Shown: in pieces, positions 60,812 through 64,000 of the stretch
Layout: each line of letters starts with the position of its first letter
Numbering within the stretch: position 1 is the stretch's first letter
Assembly: GCF_013394085.1 (NCBI RefSeq)
Contig: NZ_CP040910.1
Location: forward strand, 1,823,975-1,887,974
Direction of reading: 5' to 3'
From: Limosilactobacillus fermentum
GTDB lineage: Bacteria > Bacillota > Bacilli > Lactobacillales > Lactobacillaceae
Length of the DNA: 64,000 bases
Notes under the pieces: generated by a model
Databases searched by the model: none
Told to the model about the DNA's origin: nothing
What the model saw: only the letters and a program-made list of their open reading frames with translations
Program-made: the position numbers and the translations under genes

Positions 60812-62346
60812 GTACAATACCCCTTAGGGTTGACACTTTAAATAATAAAAGTGTCATCTCTAGGGGGTGTTTTGAATAGGAACATATTCAACGACGGAAA
60901 AATTAAGGTTACTCAGTAATTACCAAGATTCAGACTACTCACTCGGGGTATACGCGGATTATCACCAGGTGCGGACCTCTAGCCTTAACAGATGGATTAA
61001 ACAATTTTTAACGGCTGGTTTAGCTGGATTGATTCGCCCTGAACACAATCACAGGTACACACTTCAAACCAAGCGATCAGCCGTTAAAGCTTACCTTTCA
61101 GGTACCCTGTCAGGCCAAGCAATTCTCAATAGATATCAAATTCGTAGTCTTTCCCAACTACATCAATGGATTGTCCGGTACAATAGTGGACAATTAAGTG
61201 TTGCTTACGCAACAAGAAAGCGAGCTAGGAAAGTGGGCCGAAAAGTTACTTTTGAGGAGAAACGGCAAATTACTCAATGGACAATTGATCACGAGTATAA
61301 CTATCAAGCCGCGGCAAAGAAATTTAATGTCAGCTATCAACGGGTCTATTCATGGGTACGAAAGTACCAAAGAACTCACGATTGGGAATCCCTTCAGGAT
61401 AACCGGGGTCGCCATAAAGGCAAAACACCAACCAATGAAGTGGAAAGATTACGACAAGAAGTAAGGCAGCTGAAAGCTAAAGCGAAGGAACGGGAGGTAC
61501 AGATTGCCTTCGCAAAAAAATTGGTCGAAATACACAATCGGGAGGTGGAACGGCCGGACGATATCAAGCGATTCAGGAAATGAGCCAAAGTGGGTATAAG
61601 GTATCTGATCTAGTTAAAGCAGCCGGGGTAAGTCGGCAGGCTTACTACAAGTGGCTTACCCATGAACCGACGGTTCATGATATTCAAGATCAAGAAATTC
61701 TAAAGCTCGTTAAACAGTTAGAAGCACAACATAAACACTGCGTTGGTTATGACAAGATGACCCGTTTGATAAAGCAGGAAAGATTATCATACACAGTTAA
61801 CAAGAAGCGCGTCATGCGCATTATGAAGGAACACAGTATTAAAGCGGACTATCGTCAGCCTAAGAGAAAACGTGTGCAGGAGCAGGAAACTTATGAAGCA
61901 CAGAATACCCTGAACCGCCAGTTCGAACAAGCTGCCGCAAATCAGGTGTGGGTGACGGACACGACGGAAATTGCCTACAACATTCGTAAGTACAAAGTCC
62001 GTCTACACGTTGTCCTGGATCTATACGGTCAATACCCACTTAGCTGGATTATTACGCCTACAGAAACGAGTACTGGGGCTATTAAAGTATTTCAAATGGC
62101 CAAGCAGAAAGCCGGAGGTCTGGCACCGCTAATCCACACTGATCGCGGAGCAGCATATACTTCCAAAGCATTCAACCACTACTTGGCTAGTAATAACAGC
62201 CAACATAGTTACTCAGCCCCAGGAACACCAGCTGATAATGCGGTGATGGAGCACTGGTGGGCTGATTTTAAATCTATCTGGTTAGCACACTCACCACAAC
62301 CACAAACGTTTGAAGACTTAGAACAGCTGGTGACAGAAGGCCGTAC
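60812..62346 (+). mobile_element. IS3/IS150-type element, 3'-truncated by the next copy
   Basis: Left end CGTACAATACCCCTTAGGG continues TTGACACTTTA. The second element starts with the same CGTACAATA word at 62344-62352, inside the end of this element's orfB. About 40 residues of OrfB and the right end are lost. Confidence 0.75.
60969..61583 (+). CDS. IS150-type OrfA (double HTH)
   Basis: 204 residues in the open frame from GTG 60969, but coding similarity to the sister copy (62.4 kb) extends upstream to about 60885 with no obvious start codon, so the true 5' end is unclear. Two HTH units: SLNRWIKQFLTAGLAGLIRPE and YQAAAKKFNVSYQRVYSWVRKY, then a coiled coil (VERLRQEVRQLKAKAKEREVQ). It ends in an ATGA overlap with orfB. 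Confidence 0.75.
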   Translation: MRTSSLNRWIKQFLTAGLAGLIRPEHNHRYTLQTKRSAVKAYLSGTLSGQAILNRYQIRSLSQLHQWIVRYNSGQLSVAYATRKRARKVGRKVTFEEKRQITQWTIDHEYNYQAAAKKFNVSYQRVYSWVRKYQRTHDWESLQDNRGRHKGKTPTNEVERLRQEVRQLKAKAKEREVQIAFAKKLVEIHNREVERPDDIKRFRK

Positions 62347-62386
62347 AATAGCCTTAAAAGTTGTCACTTTAAGAAATAAAAAGTGA
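61580..62386 (+). pseudogene. IS150-type OrfB, C-terminally replaced
   Basis: 268 residues: N-terminal GYKVSDLVKAAGVSRQAYYKW, HTH_21 region, then DDE core VWVTDTTEIAYNI, IHTDRGAAYTSKAFN and TPADNAVMEHWWADFKS. The last residues (GRTIALKVVTLRNKK) come from the left end of the following element; the normal C-terminus seen in the next copy (YFTNQFISAKRND) is missing. Confidence 0.8.
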
Positions 62387-62406
62387 TGACTTTTGAGGCT
62401 ATTTTT

Positions 62407-63107
62407 ATGAAAATCACCTATTCAACGACTACTAAGCTTCGCTTATTAAGTCAATTTCAAAACGTTAACGAGTCACTCAAGGTTTTCGCTGATTATCACA
62501 ATGTAGGTGCAGGGAGTTTAAAGCGTTGGATCCAGCAGTATCTAACTGGCGGATTGGCTAATTTAGAGCGCCCAGTACACAATCGCCGGTACCCTAAGAA
62601 GCTTTTAAGCTTCGTGCCGTCCGTGATTATCGAAATCACCGTCTTCCTACCAAAGAAATCCTATTAAAGTATGATATCCGTGGATTATCCCAACTTCGTA
62701 ACTGGGTCATCCTTTACAATAATGGTAAAGAACCAGTAAGAAAGCGAGTGCGGAAGATGGGACGAAAGGTCTCGTATGACGAGAAAATCGAAATCGTTAA
62801 ATGGGTCTTGAAGCATAATTATGACTACAAGCAAGCAGCGCAAAAGTTTGATATTACCTATTCCAGAGCGTATGCCTGGACACAGAAATACGAGCAAGCA
62901 AACGATTGGACGGCCCTAAAGGACCGGCGTGGCAAGACCAGGGGTAGGCAACCAGCCGACCGTGAGAAACAGTTACTCAAAGAGATTCGGGGCCTCAAAG
63001 CTAAATTACGTGAAAGAGAGGTTCAGATTGCCTTCTCAAAAAAATTGATCGAAATAAGCAACCGGGAGGTGAAGCGGCCAAACGATATCAAGCGGTTCAA
63101 GAAATGA
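62407..63107 (+). pseudogene. IS150-type OrfA with a frameshift
   Basis: ATG 62407 (MKITYSTTTKLRLLSQFQNV) reads to about 62600, where the frame changes near AAGAAGCTTTTAAGCTT. The continued frame (KLRAVRDYRNHRLPTKEILL, then YDIRGLSQLRNWVILYNNGK) runs to the stop at 63105-63107. The first frame ends at 62667. A single-base indel explains it; a programmed shift here is not expected for the family. Confidence 0.75.
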
Positions 63108-63952
63108 CCAGCAGTGGCGAGTACACAGTTAGTGAAACGGCCCGAGCTGCGGGAATCAGTCGGCAAGCGTATTACAAATGGTTAAATCGTAGATTATCGC
63201 TACGCGAACAGCAGGAACGGGAAGTACTGGAGGAGATCAAGCGAATCGAAAAACGGCATCAAGATAGTGTTGGATACGATAAGATGGTTCGTCTATTGAA
63301 TAAAGAGGGCCGATTAAGTTACAGAGTGGGGATTAAGCGGGTTAGCAGGATTATGAAAATTAATGGAATTCGGGCGGATTACCGGCAGCCAAAAAAGGAC
63401 CGCCAGGGAGCAAAACAAACCTATCAAGATGAAAACCTACTAAATCGGCAATTTAAGCAAGAAAAGCCGAATCAGGTTTGGGTAACAGATACAACAGAAC
63501 TGACTTACGGGACCGCTAATAAAGTCCGTCTACACGCCATCTTAGATCTATATGGACAACGGCCAGCAGCATGGTTAATCTCACCAACGGAGACCAGAGA
63601 AGCCGCAATCAAAGTCTTTAACCAAGCCGCTAAGGCTAGTGGAACCACTCCAGAAATGATCCATACGGATCGTGGAGCGGCATATACGTCCACCAATTAC
63701 AACGAAGCTCTCCGTCAGGAGAAGGTAAGGCATAGCCTATCGTCGCCTGGGACACCAGCGGATAACGCCGTAATGGAACACTTGTGGGCAGATTTTAAAG
63801 GCATCTGGCTCGAGCATCGTCCAAAGGCGCAAACTCTAGCAGAGTTACAGGAACAGGTTCGTGCTGGAATAATGTACTTCACGAATCAGTTCATTTCCGC
63901 TAAAAGAAATGACCAAACCGTGGCGGAATATTACCACGATTTGGTTGGATAA
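63104..63952 (+). CDS. IS150-type OrfB transposase
   Basis: 282 residues, intact. VSETARAAGISRQAYYKWLN, the HTH_21 segment (GYDKMVRLLNKEGRLSYRVG), then the DDE core VWVTDTTELTYGT, IHTDRGAAYTSTNYNEAL and TPADNAVMEHLWADFKG, ending MYFTNQFISAKRND and QTVAEYYHDLVG. Start in ATGA overlap with orfA. The intact copy allows the damage in the sister copy to be read. Confidence 0.9.
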   Translation: MTSSGEYTVSETARAAGISRQAYYKWLNRRLSLREQQEREVLEEIKRIEKRHQDSVGYDKMVRLLNKEGRLSYRVGIKRVSRIMKINGIRADYRQPKKDRQGAKQTYQDENLLNRQFKQEKPNQVWVTDTTELTYGTANKVRLHAILDLYGQRPAAWLISPTETREAAIKVFNQAAKASGTTPEMIHTDRGAAYTSTNYNEALRQEKVRHSLSSPGTPADNAVMEHLWADFKGIWLEHRPKAQTLAELQEQVRAGIMYFTNQFISAKRNDQTVAEYYHDLVG

Positions 63953-64000
63953 GAAAAATTGTGTTTTCGTTTTTATAAGTGTCAACTTGACAGGGGATAG

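Larger units (their letters stand above)
62347..64000 (+). mobile_element. IS3/IS150-type element running to the window edge
   Basis: Left end TACAATAGCC-TTAAAAG-TTGTCACTTTA. The right end GTGTCAACTTGACAGGGGATAG at 63980 on is cut by the window; it pairs with the first copy's left end (CCCCTTAGGGTTGACAC). Inserted in the previous copy. Confidence 0.75.

Noticed and set aside
1..64000. tRNA, rRNA or prophage genes
   Set aside because: Looked for and not seen; all mobile DNA recognised is of insertion-sequence type.

Overview
The window looks like chromosome of an obligately heterofermentative lactobacillus, most likely Limosilactobacillus and fermentum-like. This rests on gene content and base use, not on a database search. 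It carries a full xylulose-5-P/fructose-6-P phosphoketolase, the oxidative pentose-phosphate enzymes Zwf and Gnd, moderately GC-rich core genes, several CcpA-type cre sites and many Lactobacillales-type insertion sequences. No rRNA, tRNA or CRISPR array was seen.

Layout. 1-9 kb: a Band 7/SPFH protein, an OPA-type organophosphate transporter, a transaldolase-transketolase operon, rpiA, and a second transketolase reduced to its C-terminal half and abutting a truncated IS256-family element. 9-16 kb: a complete lactate racemase island (larA-larB-larC-larE-larD plus a NiCoT nickel transporter, with divergent larR). Its bases are more AT-rich than the neighbours and broken IS elements lie on both sides, which suggests acquisition. 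16-18.5 kb: ISL3 and IS1380-like wrecks. 18.8-23.4 kb: ptsI and a ribose operon (rbsK-rbsD-FucP-type permease) with operator and cre. 23.6-31 kb: an intact IS30, then a deoxyribose-type locus (SorC/DeoR regulator, deoC, DUF4432 mutarotase-like protein, PfkB kinase, an orphan EIIC-Gat permease, LacI regulator). 31-43 kb: a YjeM-type permease, a small membrane protein, phosphoketolase, a HAD phosphatase with a frameshifted GntR regulator, a Cys-tRNA deacylase, a membrane protein with HELSH, a C69 dipeptidase and a TIM-barrel protein. 43-59 kb: CNNM/CorC, nrdI, VOC protein, CynX-like MFS, zwf, gnd, UspA, Lrp/AsnC, an SDR broken by an amber codon next to a LacI regulator, GltP-type symporter with pepF, and a YczE-like membrane protein. 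59-64 kb: a nest of IS3 and IS30 elements.

How it works together. Much of the window feeds or runs the pentose-phosphate/phosphoketolase pathway: ribose and (inferred) deoxyribose entry, Rpi/Tkt/Tal interconversion, Zwf and Gnd supplying pentose and NADPH, and Xpk splitting xylulose-5-P. The lar island would interconvert D- and L-lactate, an end product of that pathway.

The least expected structure is an interspersed family of about 120-bp imperfect palindromes found in nearly every roomy intergenic gap outside the lar island (about 13 full and several partial copies, three in tandem). Paired arms change together between copies (compensatory base changes), so the folded hairpin, not just the sequence, appears to be conserved. 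It resembles ERIC-type elements in architecture. No matching transposase was recognised in the window.
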